A DNA stretch of 20,575 nucleotides from Mesotoga sp. UBA6090 (GTDB taxonomy: Bacteria; Thermotogota; Thermotogae; Petrotogales; Kosmotogaceae): the NCBI RefSeq assembly GCF_002435945.1, contig NZ_DIXC01000019.1, positions 1 to 20,575 of the forward strand, written 5' to 3'. The position numbers and the translations under genes were made by a program. Below are positions 7,126 through 14,766 of this stretch, piece after piece; the stretch's first letter is position 1, and every line of letters starts with the position of its first letter. The notes beneath the pieces were generated by a model. That model was given only the letters and a program-made list of their open reading frames with translations, ran no database searches and was not told where the DNA came from.

Positions 7126-8205
7126 ATGGAAATAGGGATTTTCGGTCTGCCGTTGAGTGGAAAGAGTACATTATTCACCCTCCTAACCGGTGTTGAACCC
7201 CATTCAAGTCATAAAAACGAAGCACATACTGCAGTTGCAAAGGTGCACGACAGAAGAGTGGATGAGCTTTCAAAGATCTTCAGTCCAAAGAAGACTGTAT
7301 ATGCAACGGTTTCTTTTACGGATATTCCCGGGTACGATCTCTCGGCCAACCAGAAGGAAAAGAATCGAATCCTTCAGTTCATTCAAAACTCCGAGGCAGT
7401 TCTTGCCGTTGTCAGAGCCTTCAAAGATCCCTCGGTGCCCTGGCCGACAGAGGCGTATACACCCGTCAAGCAGCTTGAAACGATAGAGACGGAGCTTTTT
7501 GTCCGCGATATGGAAGTTGTGGAGAACAGGCTTGTAAGGCTCGAAGAGGCGAAGAAGAAGAGGAAGCTCTCTTCCGAAGAGGAAAGGGAGACGGAGCTTC
7601 TTCATATTATCGAAAAGGGATTTGAGGACAACAGTTTTGCTTCTCAGCTGGAGCTTAGCGAAGAGGATAAGAAGCTTCTTGGCTCTCTCTCTTTATTTAC
7701 TGCCAAGCCGATCATTGTCGCAATCAACATAGATGAAGAACAACTGTCTTCCGGCAATTACCCCGAGCGTGAAGCTCTTGTCCAGAGAATCGAGCAGAAA
7801 GGTTTCGCTCATATCGAGCTTTCAGGAAAGATCGAAGCCGAGCTTGTCGAGCTTTCAGAGGAAGACAGAGAGCTCTTCATGGAAGAGCTTGGAATCTCCG
7901 AAAGTGGAATTGAAAGGCTTTCCGGGGTCGTATATCAGCACATGGGACTGATCTCTTTTTTCACTGTAGGAGAAGACGAGGTCAGGGCCTGGACGATAAA
8001 GAAGAACACTCCAGCCAAAGAGGCAGCAGGGAAGATACACACCGATCTTGAGAGGAGCTTCATCAGGGCCGAGGTCATTCCTTACGAAGAGTTCACGACA
8101 ATAGGAAGCATGCAGGAGGCCAAGGCGAAGGGCCTGGTGAAAGTAGTCGGCAAGGAGGAGATTGTGAAGGACGGTGACATCTTCCATGTCAGGGCCAACG
8201 CCTGA
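7126..8205 (+). CDS. YchF-family (Obg-related) P-loop nucleotide hydrolase, divergent
   Basis: Translation-factor-related ATPase/GTPase, 359 aa, close to the usual YchF length of about 363. G1 is GLPLSGKST (residues 7-15), where YchF normally has N-V before GKS. G3 is DIPGYD. The specificity loop reads NIDEE, resembling YchF's NxxE rather than the NKxD of true GTPases, so ATP is likely. A helical insertion rich in Lys/Glu (about 125-190) is followed by a C-terminal TGS-type domain that closes with VGKEEIVKDGDIFHVRANA; the segment FTVGEDEVRAWTIKKNTPA is highly typical of the family. The switch I segment lacks the NYPFxTI sequence normally found, so this is a divergent paralogue. AGGAGG precedes ATG 7126. 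The 3' end overlaps the tatD start region by up to 32 nt. Confidence 0.88.
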   Translation: MEIGIFGLPLSGKSTLFTLLTGVEPHSSHKNEAHTAVAKVHDRRVDELSKIFSPKKTVYATVSFTDIPGYDLSANQKEKNRILQFIQNSEAVLAVVRAFKDPSVPWPTEAYTPVKQLETIETELFVRDMEVVENRLVRLEEAKKKRKLSSEEERETELLHIIEKGFEDNSFASQLELSEEDKKLLGSLSLFTAKPIIVAINIDEEQLSSGNYPEREALVQRIEQKGFAHIELSGKIEAELVELSEEDRELFMEELGISESGIERLSGVVYQHMGLISFFTVGEDEVRAWTIKKNTPAKEAAGKIHTDLERSFIRAEVIPYEEFTTIGSMQEAKAKGLVKVVGKEEIVKDGDIFHVRANA

Positions 8206-8983
8206 TTTCTCAGACCTCAGGCTTGTTGATACGCACGCCCACATTTCCTTTCCACAGTTTGACAATGATAGAGAGAGTGTGATTGCCCAGATCGAAGAGA
8301 ATGCGATTTCTCTTCTGATCGAGGTTGGAACAAATGTCGAGGATTCTCGGCGAGCATACGAAACAGTTAGGGAGTTGAAGAACGCCTTCTTCTCGGCAGG
8401 AGTCCATCCTCATGACAGCAGTGGACTAGACGCCGAGGGAATTCGCTCCCTGGAATCGCTTCTATCCCGTGAGAAAGCCGTGGCGGTTGGCGAGATTGGC
8501 CTGGATTTCTTCAGAAACCTCTCTCCCGCAGACAGTCAATTCAAGGCATTCAAAGAGCAGCTTCTGATGGCAGCAAAGTTAGATTTGCCGATTATTGTTC
8601 ACGTTCGAGATGCCTACCCTGAAGCCTATAAGACGATCCTGGAATACGGCCACTTCAAGGGTGTGATTCACGCTTTTTCCGGCGATCTTGAATATGCGAG
8701 AAGGTTTGTTGATTTGGGTTTCTTCCTGGGAATTGGAGGGCCAATAACATACAAGAGAAACGATGAATTGCGGAATGTCGTGAGGGAGATTCCTCTTGAG
8801 AAACTGGTATGCGAGACGGATTGCCCGTATCTGCCACCGGTTCCCTTCAGGGGAAAGAGGAACGAACCCTACTACGTCGGGTACGTAATTGAAGAAATCG
8901 CCGCTCAGAAGGAAATCTCTGCAAAGAACTGTTCGGAGAAGCTTTTCGAGAATGCCGTCGAGCTCTTCTCTCTCACGCTTTAG
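8174..8983 (+). CDS. tatD: TatD-family metal-dependent DNase
   Basis: TIM-barrel metallohydrolase of the TatD family, 3'-5' exonucleases acting on single-stranded or damaged DNA. All expected metal ligands are present (numbered from the first possible start): DTHAH gives His21 and His23, GEIGLD gives Glu107, IVHVRD gives His143, IHAFSG gives His166 and ETDCPYLPP gives Asp216. At 269 aa it matches the family, with about 15 extra residues before the first strand. Two starts are possible inside the ychF 3' end: GTG 8174 (AAGGA just upstream) and ATG 8186 (no good ribosome binding site). Overlap with ychF implies coupled translation. With polA two genes downstream, a link to DNA repair or processing is plausible. 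Confidence 0.93.
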   Translation: MTSSMSGPTPDFSDLRLVDTHAHISFPQFDNDRESVIAQIEENAISLLIEVGTNVEDSRRAYETVRELKNAFFSAGVHPHDSSGLDAEGIRSLESLLSREKAVAVGEIGLDFFRNLSPADSQFKAFKEQLLMAAKLDLPIIVHVRDAYPEAYKTILEYGHFKGVIHAFSGDLEYARRFVDLGFFLGIGGPITYKRNDELRNVVREIPLEKLVCETDCPYLPPVPFRGKRNEPYYVGYVIEEIAAQKEISAKNCSEKLFENAVELFSLTL

Positions 8984-8991
8984 GAGGAAAA

Positions 8992-9333
8992 ATGGCAAAA
9001 CTTGACGAATTCAAGAGGTTTCGAGAGAAGATGAATAAAAGAATTCTGGAAACTGGTAACATGGAGACGAAGCGTTTCTTCTCGCTCGACGGAGCCGTCT
9101 ACAAAGACGGCGCTCTTGACAGCAGAACAAAAGAGTTGATGGGACTGGTCGCTTCGACCGTGCTCAGGTGCGATGACTGCATCGCCTACCACATTATCCA
9201 GTGTAAGACTACCGGCTCCAGCCGTGATGAAATTATGGAAGTGTTGAATGTAGCTTTAGTAGTGGGGGGTTCAATTGTCATACCCCATTATAGGAGGGCC
9301 GTTGAGCTTCTAGACGAATTGGAGGAAGAATGA
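8992..9333 (+). CDS. AhpD-like / carboxymuconolactone decarboxylase-family protein
   Basis: Small all-helical protein, 113 aa. It carries the redox signature of AhpD-like proteins: Cys60 and Cys63 in CDDC, then His67 (CxxCxxxH), followed by a helix with the typical LNVALVVGGSIVIPHYRRA. In AhpD the cysteine pair reduces a peroxiredoxin partner; single-domain relatives in anaerobes are generally assigned to peroxide or disulphide stress. Cys71 is an additional nearby thiol. AGGAGG lies 6-7 nt before ATG 8992. The gene follows tatD by 8 nt and overlaps polA by 4 nt (ATGA), so it is firmly in the same transcription unit. The physiological partner is unknown, as no peroxiredoxin gene is adjacent. 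Confidence 0.88.
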   Translation: MAKLDEFKRFREKMNKRILETGNMETKRFFSLDGAVYKDGALDSRTKELMGLVASTVLRCDDCIAYHIIQCKTTGSSRDEIMEVLNVALVVGGSIVIPHYRRAVELLDELEEE

Positions 9334-12023
9334 TGCCCGGAAAACTGTATCTCTTTGACGGAACAGCGATTTTTTATAGGGGCTATTACGGAATAGATGT
9401 TACTCTTACCAATTCAAAGGGAGAACCGACGAACGCCCTGTTTGGAACTGCACGGATGCTCTCGAAATTCACGAGAGAGAAAATGAAGAAAGGCGACTAC
9501 GCGATCTTTGCTTTCGACAGAAAGGAAGCTACAAAGCGCCATGAAGCATACGAATCTTACAAAGCGACTAGAGAGGCGATGCCCGAGGCTCTCGTCGCGC
9601 AGCTTGAGGACATTCCAGACCTTGTCGAGGCCTTCGGAATAAAATTCCTTTCGATTGCGGGGCTTGAGGCCGATGACATAGTTGCTACGGCGGCCACCAG
9701 GTATCGCAATGAAGTAGATGAAGTGCTTGTGGTTACCGGTGACAAGGATCTTCTCCAACTTGTAGATGAAAAGATCCACATTCTAAGGTTTGTGACGGGT
9801 CTGACCGATCTCGAATTCTACGATGAAGAGAGGGTCAAGTCCAGGTATGAGCTGGAACCTAAGAGACTCCATGCTCTCCTTTCACTGGCGGGCGACTCGT
9901 CAGATAACATCCCCGGTGTCCCGGGAATCGGCATCAAAACCGCACAGAAGTTGCTGAAAGAATATGGAGACATCGACGGGATTTACGAAAACATGAGGCA
10001 GCTCAGTCCGAGATTGAGAAAGAAGCTGATAGACGGAAGAAAATCGCTTGAGCTGTCCATGGAGCTTGTGAAGCTTCTTGACGATGAAGACCTGACGATC
10101 ACTCTCGACGACATCAAATATGAGGGCTTCAAGAAGAAGGAATTGCGCGAGGTCTTCCTCAAGCTCGAGTTTTCCTCGATGATCGACGAATACAAGCTAA
10201 TAGACGAAGCAGACGAATCGCTTTCAGATATAAATGGCTATAAGCTCGTGAGTAGCGATAAGGAACTGGATCGACTCCTACGAAAAATGCAGAGCAACCC
10301 TTTATTTGCCGTCGATCTGGAGACAACTTCTCTTGATCCTTATTCAGCGGAGATTGTAGGGGTCTCGATCTCCCTTGAAGAAGAGACGGGCTATTATATC
10401 CCTGTGGCTCATAAGTCTGAAGGGTGGCAGGCAAAGAAAGAAGAACTTCTTCCAAGTCTCAAGAAAATCCTCGAGGACAAGGCCTCAAAGATAATAGGGC
10501 AGAATCTGAAGTTCGATTACTCGGTCTTCTCTGTAAATGGGATTCATCCGGTAGCTCCGGAATTTGACACCATGATAGCGGCTTATCTTCTTTCGCCTGA
10601 CGCGAAACGCTTCAATCTTGACGAACTGGCTATGAAGTTTCTCGGGTACAAGACAATCAAATTCGAAGACCTTATGAAGAGGAACCAGCTGGGCACCGAT
10701 TTTTCGAAGGTTCCGCTCGAAGAGGCGGCGCGTTATTCGGTAGAAGATGCGGATATTGCGCTCAGACTTTCATCGGTTCTCAGAAAGAAGATATACGAAC
10801 AGGAACTGGAGGACATATTCAGAAACGTGGAACTGTCCCTGATTCCCGTATTGGCCGACCTGGAGCTGAACGGTGTATATTTCGACGTACCCTCGCTCAC
10901 CAGTCTTTCAGCCAAGTACGGTAAGGTTCTCGATCGAATCCTTGAAGAGTTATTCGATTTGACTGGAGAACAGTTCAATCCCAATTCCCCTTCGCAAGTT
11001 GGAAAGGTGCTTTTCGAAAGGCTGGGATTAACACCTTCAAGAAAGACTAAGGGCGGTTCTTATTCGACCAGCGCGGATGCTCTAGAGGAACTTTCCGGAG
11101 AGCACCCGGCAGTGCAGAAGCTTCTTGAATACAGAAAGTACCAGAAGTTGAAGTCGACTTATCTCGATTCGCTTCCGGGCCTCGTAAACAAAGTGACGGG
11201 AAGAATCCACACAAACTATCACCAGACGGGTACGGGAACGGGGAGGCTTTCCAGCAGCAATCCGAACATGCAAAATCTACCTATACGGGATGAAGAGGGA
11301 AAAGAAATTCGAAAGTGTGTAATTCCTCAGAAAAAGGGCTGGAGGATCGTCAGTGCAGATTACTCACAGATCGAGCTTCGAATTCTTGCTCATCTTAGTC
11401 AGGACGAGCAGTTGCTCGATGCGTTCAAGAACGACAAGGATGTCCACAGCCTCACGGCCGCAAACCTTTACGGCATAAAGGAAAGCGAAGTGACTGATGA
11501 ACAGAGAAGGATAGGAAAGATGGTGAACTTCTCCATAATCTACGGAATATCCTCTTACGGTTTGGCGAGCAGATTGAGGATCCCATCGAATGCTGCCGAA
11601 GAGATGATATCCAACTACTTCAAGGCTTATCCTCAGGTGCGGACTTTCATCAAGGACACCATCTCGCAAGCAAAGGAGAAGGGCCTTGTGAGAACTATGT
11701 TCGGAAGAAAAAGAGAGATTCCGCAGTTCAAGACGAAGAACAGGAATGTTATTCAAGAGGGCGAGAGGATAGCTATAAACACGCCTATCCAGGGAACGGC
11801 GGCCGATATCATGAAGATGGCTATGATAAAGATTTTTGAATTGCTGCAAGAGCATAAAATGGAAAGCTTTGCAATTCTTCAGGTCCATGACGAAATGGTT
11901 TATGAGGCTCCCGAAAATGAGCTTCGCAAGCTCAAGGAGATCTTGCAGGAGGGAATGTCAGAAGTCGTTGCTCTGAGCGTTCCTCTTGACATTGAAATCT
12001 CCGTTGGCGATTACTGGTGCTAG
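9330..12023 (+). CDS. polA: DNA polymerase I with 5'-3' and 3'-5' exonuclease domains
   Basis: Full-length family A polymerase, 897 aa, for Okazaki fragment maturation and repair. The 5' nuclease domain occupies about 1-290, with GLEADDIVAT, VVTGDKDLLQL and the helix-hairpin-helix region GDSSDNIPGVPGIGIKTAQK. The proofreading domain (about 305-490) keeps its DEDDy residues: Asp329 and Glu331 in DLETTSLDP, Asp396 in LKFDYS, Tyr469 and Asp473 in YSVEDAD. In the polymerase domain motif A is SADYSQIELR (Asp677), the O-helix is RRIGKMVNFSIIYG (Lys730, Phe734, Tyr738) and motif C is QVHDEM (Asp854, Glu855). Phe734 sits where Phe confers discrimination against dideoxynucleotides. ATG 9330 and ATG 9333 are both possible, behind GGAGGAAG. 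The gene ends 18 nt before atpZ. Confidence 0.98.
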   Translation: MMPGKLYLFDGTAIFYRGYYGIDVTLTNSKGEPTNALFGTARMLSKFTREKMKKGDYAIFAFDRKEATKRHEAYESYKATREAMPEALVAQLEDIPDLVEAFGIKFLSIAGLEADDIVATAATRYRNEVDEVLVVTGDKDLLQLVDEKIHILRFVTGLTDLEFYDEERVKSRYELEPKRLHALLSLAGDSSDNIPGVPGIGIKTAQKLLKEYGDIDGIYENMRQLSPRLRKKLIDGRKSLELSMELVKLLDDEDLTITLDDIKYEGFKKKELREVFLKLEFSSMIDEYKLIDEADESLSDINGYKLVSSDKELDRLLRKMQSNPLFAVDLETTSLDPYSAEIVGVSISLEEETGYYIPVAHKSEGWQAKKEELLPSLKKILEDKASKIIGQNLKFDYSVFSVNGIHPVAPEFDTMIAAYLLSPDAKRFNLDELAMKFLGYKTIKFEDLMKRNQLGTDFSKVPLEEAARYSVEDADIALRLSSVLRKKIYEQELEDIFRNVELSLIPVLADLELNGVYFDVPSLTSLSAKYGKVLDRILEELFDLTGEQFNPNSPSQVGKVLFERLGLTPSRKTKGGSYSTSADALEELSGEHPAVQKLLEYRKYQKLKSTYLDSLPGLVNKVTGRIHTNYHQTGTGTGRLSSSNPNMQNLPIRDEEGKEIRKCVIPQKKGWRIVSADYSQIELRILAHLSQDEQLLDAFKNDKDVHSLTAANLYGIKESEVTDEQRRIGKMVNFSIIYGISSYGLASRLRIPSNAAEEMISNYFKAYPQVRTFIKDTISQAKEKGLVRTMFGRKREIPQFKTKNRNVIQEGERIAINTPIQGTAADIMKMAMIKIFELLQEHKMESFAILQVHDEMVYEAPENELRKLKEILQEGMSEVVALSVPLDIEISVGDYWC

Positions 12024-12041
12024 CGTGGAGACGGCATCAAC

Positions 12042-12326
12042 TTGAAAGAGAATAGGGACAGGATCAGCTGGACTGCACTTGCATCGCTTTATCAGTTTGC
12101 AGTAATTGTGATCGCGAATATTGCGGTCGCAGGCGGTCTTGGTTACCTTCTCTACAGATTTGTCGGTATGGAGAGGTTGTGGATTTCATTTTTCCTACTT
12201 TTCGGAGCCTTCTCCGGCATATATAATGGAGTCAGATATCTCTTGAAAGAGGCAGAGCGATATGACAGAAACAAGGACAATGATGATGAAGACATCGATA
12301 ATAATGGCGGCCCTGGCAATGATTGA
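12042..12326 (+). CDS. atpZ: AtpZ/AtpI-family small membrane protein (F-ATPase gene 1)
   Basis: 94-aa protein with two predicted membrane helices (about 13-35 and 43-65, the latter LWISFFLLFGAFSGIYNGVRYLL) and a highly charged C-terminus rich in Asp and Asn. The hairpin membrane protein with GGLGYLLYRF and a terminal GVRYLLKEAER is typical of the AtpZ family encoded ahead of F-ATPase genes. AtpZ with AtpI is thought to assist rotor assembly or ion supply. The start is TTG 12042 with GGAG 11 nt upstream. The acidic tail is encoded where the next gene already starts, so its composition is constrained by the overlap. Confidence 0.8.
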   Translation: MKENRDRISWTALASLYQFAVIVIANIAVAGGLGYLLYRFVGMERLWISFFLLFGAFSGIYNGVRYLLKEAERYDRNKDNDDEDIDNNGGPGND

Positions 12327-12612
12327 AAGTGCCGTTCTTGCTGTTACACCACTTTCTGGTTCGGAAATCGGCGTTTTCTACGGAACGGGTTTTGCTCTTG
12401 TCGCTCTATTACTGATAAACTATGACGCGCAGATCTTGATCAGAGAGAAGAAGAGGGTTCGTGCTGGCTTTCTTGCAAGATACTTTTTCTACGGTATCTG
12501 TTTTGCTACGGCGGCCACCATCTCGCTTGAATTCTTCCTTGGAAGCTTTCTCGGCGTGATGAACCTAAAAATCGCCGCTATAGCCTTTGGGAGGTGGCTC
12601 TGTGAAACTTAA
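12286..12612 (+). CDS. atpI: AtpI-like membrane protein (ATP synthase subunit I)
   Basis: About 108 aa with four hydrophobic segments, the usual topology of AtpI, a chaperone-like factor that helps assemble the c-ring. Recognition rests on topology, size and position between atpZ and atpB; sequence conservation in this family is low. Four in-frame ATGs crowd the start (12262, 12280, 12283, 12286). 12286 gives an 8-nt spacing after AAGGA and a natural N-terminus (MKTSIIMAALAM). Overlap with atpZ is 41 nt from this start, 65 nt from the earliest. The 3' end (WLCET) overlaps the atpB start by 11 nt and contains the atpB ribosome binding site. Confidence 0.75.
   Translation: MKTSIIMAALAMIESAVLAVTPLSGSEIGVFYGTGFALVALLLINYDAQILIREKKRVRAGFLARYFFYGICFATAATISLEFFLGSFLGVMNLKIAAIAFGRWLCET
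12589..12597 (+). promoter_or_regulatory. Ribosome binding site fixing the atpB start
   Basis: GGGAGGTGG places GGAGG exactly 7 nt upstream of GTG 12602. This decides the atpB start over a codon at 12587, which would lie inside the ribosome binding site region. Confidence 0.75.
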
Positions 12613-13441
12613 TCTAACCAGGTCCGACAAGGTATTTCTTGGAGGTATCTTTGGCGGATATATTGCCGTAATAATCTACATAGTTGCCACGGGCTACAAG
12701 TTCCAGCTTGAGGGTGTCGGCCAGAGGTGGATCTATCAGTTGCCTTTCGGAGAAGGACCCCTTAGCAGAGTCAATCCGCTTACGATAATAATGACCTGGG
12801 TCGTCATGGCGATAATCATATTCTTGGCAACGAGAGTGAAAGTCTTCAAGATTATTCCAGGCAAGAAACAGAGTCTTTTGGAAGTGCTGCTAGATTACAT
12901 ACTAGATCTTGTGAAAGGCTCGGTTACTAGGAAAGAGTTTGTGAGGCCGATATTTGACATAGCCGCTTCACTTTTCCTGTTCATTATCGTGTCGAATTTC
13001 GTAGCTAGTTTCCCCGGCATCAACGCGATTCCTCTGGAGGGAGGAGGGGTCAAGCTCACAATCCTCTCGGATACTTGGTACGCGCCCACTTCAGATCTCA
13101 ATATGAACCTCATGCTCGCATTCTTCGTTTTTGTCATGAGCCACGTTTACGCTATAAAAGTGAAGGGCTGGAAGAACTGGGGCAAGAGTTTCTTTGAACC
13201 GATCTGGTGGATGTTTCCCATAAACTTGATTGGCGAGATAGCGAAGCCCTTATCCCATGCATTAAGGCTTTTTGGAAACATCATGGGAGGAGCGATCTTG
13301 ATAGTCATCCTCGGATATCTAGTCAAGTACATTGTTCTGCCGGCGGCGTTGTGGGGTATCTTCGGACTGTTCTTTGGAGCTATCCAGGCATTGATATTTG
13401 CGATACTTGCAATAGCATATACTAGCTCATTAATAGAGTAA
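12602..13441 (+). CDS. atpB: F1Fo ATP synthase subunit a
   Basis: Stator subunit forming the two half-channels for the coupling ion, 279 aa from GTG 12602. The essential rotor-facing arginine is Arg222 in PLSHALRLFGNIMGG, preceded by GEIAKP (Glu212). Gln262 in GAIQALIFAILAIAYTSS corresponds to the conserved Gln of the last helix. Five or more hydrophobic helices are visible. It begins in the 3' end of atpI and ends 12 nt before atpE. Given the Na+-type c subunit, this subunit presumably conducts Na+, but subunit a alone does not prove ion type. Confidence 0.97.
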   Translation: MKLNLTRSDKVFLGGIFGGYIAVIIYIVATGYKFQLEGVGQRWIYQLPFGEGPLSRVNPLTIIMTWVVMAIIIFLATRVKVFKIIPGKKQSLLEVLLDYILDLVKGSVTRKEFVRPIFDIAASLFLFIIVSNFVASFPGINAIPLEGGGVKLTILSDTWYAPTSDLNMNLMLAFFVFVMSHVYAIKVKGWKNWGKSFFEPIWWMFPINLIGEIAKPLSHALRLFGNIMGGAILIVILGYLVKYIVLPAALWGIFGLFFGAIQALIFAILAIAYTSSLIE

Positions 13442-13453
13442 GGAGGTTTTATT

Positions 13454-13699
13454 GTGGATATTGGAGAAGGTTTGATGTTGATGGGAAAGTTTATCGGTGC
13501 TGGACTTGCAATGGGAATAGGTGCAATCGGAGCCGGGATCGGTGAAGGTAGAATCGGTGCTAGTGCGATGGAAGCGATGGCAAGACAGCCGGAAATGATA
13601 GGAACACTGACAACCAGAATGATTCTGGCAGACGCAATTGCAGAGACCACCGGTATTTATTCTCTTGTCATAGCATTCATGATTCTTCTGGTAGTCTAA
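13454..13699 (+). CDS. atpE: F1Fo ATP synthase subunit c with two-carboxylate Na+-type site
   Basis: 81-aa hairpin of two membrane helices joined by the ARQPE loop (residues 43-47). Helix 2 carries the ion-binding cluster AETTGIYSLV: Glu64, Thr65, Thr66 and Tyr69, matching the ES/TTGxY signature of Na+-binding c subunits. In helix 1 the place of the Gln found in Propionigenium or Ilyobacter is occupied by Glu31 (GAGIGEGRIG), giving two carboxylates per site, as described for the Fusobacterium nucleatum rotor. The start is GTG 13454 with AGGAGG 7 nt upstream, a strong site suited to a subunit needed in many copies. It is flanked by atpB and atpF. Confidence 0.97.
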   Translation: MDIGEGLMLMGKFIGAGLAMGIGAIGAGIGEGRIGASAMEAMARQPEMIGTLTTRMILADAIAETTGIYSLVIAFMILLVV

Positions 13700-13732
13700 A
13701 CATTTTCCCCTGAGTAGAGGAGGGGTGATAAC

Positions 13733-14218
13733 TTGATTGAACTTAATCTGACAGCCATATTGTCGATACTGAACTTTCTACTGCTCTTCTTTGTGCTGAA
13801 GAAGCTGCTTTTCGATAAGTTCTTTGATGTGATGAAGCAGCGCAAAGAGAAGATTCAGAGCGAAATCGCAGAAGCCGAAAAGATGCGGACTGAAGCAAAT
13901 GAACTGAAGAGAGAATATCAAGCAAAGATCGAAGAAGCCCGTTCTACTTCCGAAGAGATCGTCTCTCGGGCTGAAAAACAGGCGGAGGAAATCGTAAGAA
14001 ACGCGAGAGAAGATGCCCAACAGGAGATACAGAGAATGTACAAGTCTGCCGAGCTTCAGATTCAGCGTGAACGCGATGAGGCTGCCGGCGAAATCAAGGG
14101 CGCGATTGTGACCGCAGCCGTTGCAATGGTGGGAAGATTCCTTCAGAAGGAGATGGACGATACTGCCAAGAAGCAGTATGCAAAGAGGATTCTTGAGAGC
14201 ATGGGTGACAAGGAGTGA
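13733..14218 (+). CDS. atpF: F1Fo ATP synthase subunit b
   Basis: Peripheral-stalk subunit, 161 aa. One N-terminal membrane helix (about 5-24, LTAILSILNFLLLFFVLKKLL) is followed by a long charged coiled coil (about 30-130) and a C-terminal region that contacts delta. The start is TTG 13733, behind GAGGAGGGG. It is 33 nt after atpE, the longest gap within the atp genes. The stop overlaps the atpH start by 4 nt. Only one b-type gene is present, so the stalk is presumably a homodimer. Confidence 0.96.
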   Translation: MIELNLTAILSILNFLLLFFVLKKLLFDKFFDVMKQRKEKIQSEIAEAEKMRTEANELKREYQAKIEEARSTSEEIVSRAEKQAEEIVRNAREDAQQEIQRMYKSAELQIQRERDEAAGEIKGAIVTAAVAMVGRFLQKEMDDTAKKQYAKRILESMGDKE

Positions 14219-14766
14219 AGAGAATCCTTTCTCTGGCCGCCAAGTATTCGAACGCGCTCTTTTTGAGCCTTCCTCCGTCCAATAGAGAGAAAGCACGATC
14301 TCAGCTGCATGAGCTTTCTGAGATTGTTTCTAATGCTGAACTCTCAGAGTTTCTTTTCGATCCGACGCTCTCGGCCGAGAGAAAGGCAAGCATTCTTCTG
14401 AGCTTCGTTCAAAAGCCTCTGAAACAGATAGAGAGATTAGTTTCTCTTCTTGTATCGATGAAGCGGCTTGAACTCCTGGCAGATATTGAAATCTCGTTTG
14501 GCGCTAGACTGCTTTTTGAAAGTAATAGGATAGATGTGGAAATTGATTCTCCAGTGGAACTCGGTACCGAAGAGAGAGAGGAAATTCTGAAGAAAGTCAA
14601 GGAAATAACGGGAATGGAAGGGGTTCTGAAGGTCAACCTTAACCCTAATCTAATCGCAGGATATGTGATCAGGTTCAGAGATGAAGTAATAGATACAAGT
14701 CTCAGCGGTCGTTTGAAGAGAGTGAGCCAGGAGCTGGGATCGGACCCTCGGGAGGTGAATGAGTGA
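14215..14766 (+). CDS. atpH: F1Fo ATP synthase subunit delta
   Basis: Stalk subunit that links the top of alpha3beta3 to subunit b; 183 aa. The N-terminal six-helix bundle is recognisable from LSLAAKYSNALF, and the C-terminal domain has the conserved NLIAGYVIRFRDEVIDTSLSG segment. GTG 14215 overlaps the atpF stop (GTGA), and its own stop overlaps the atpA start the same way, so translation is coupled on both sides. Confidence 0.96.
   Translation: MKRILSLAAKYSNALFLSLPPSNREKARSQLHELSEIVSNAELSEFLFDPTLSAERKASILLSFVQKPLKQIERLVSLLVSMKRLELLADIEISFGARLLFESNRIDVEIDSPVELGTEEREEILKKVKEITGMEGVLKVNLNPNLIAGYVIRFRDEVIDTSLSGRLKRVSQELGSDPREVNE

Noticed and set aside
11364..11888. 174-codon minus-strand reading frame inside polA
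   Set aside because: It lies entirely opposite the conserved polymerase domain, and its product has no recognisable feature.
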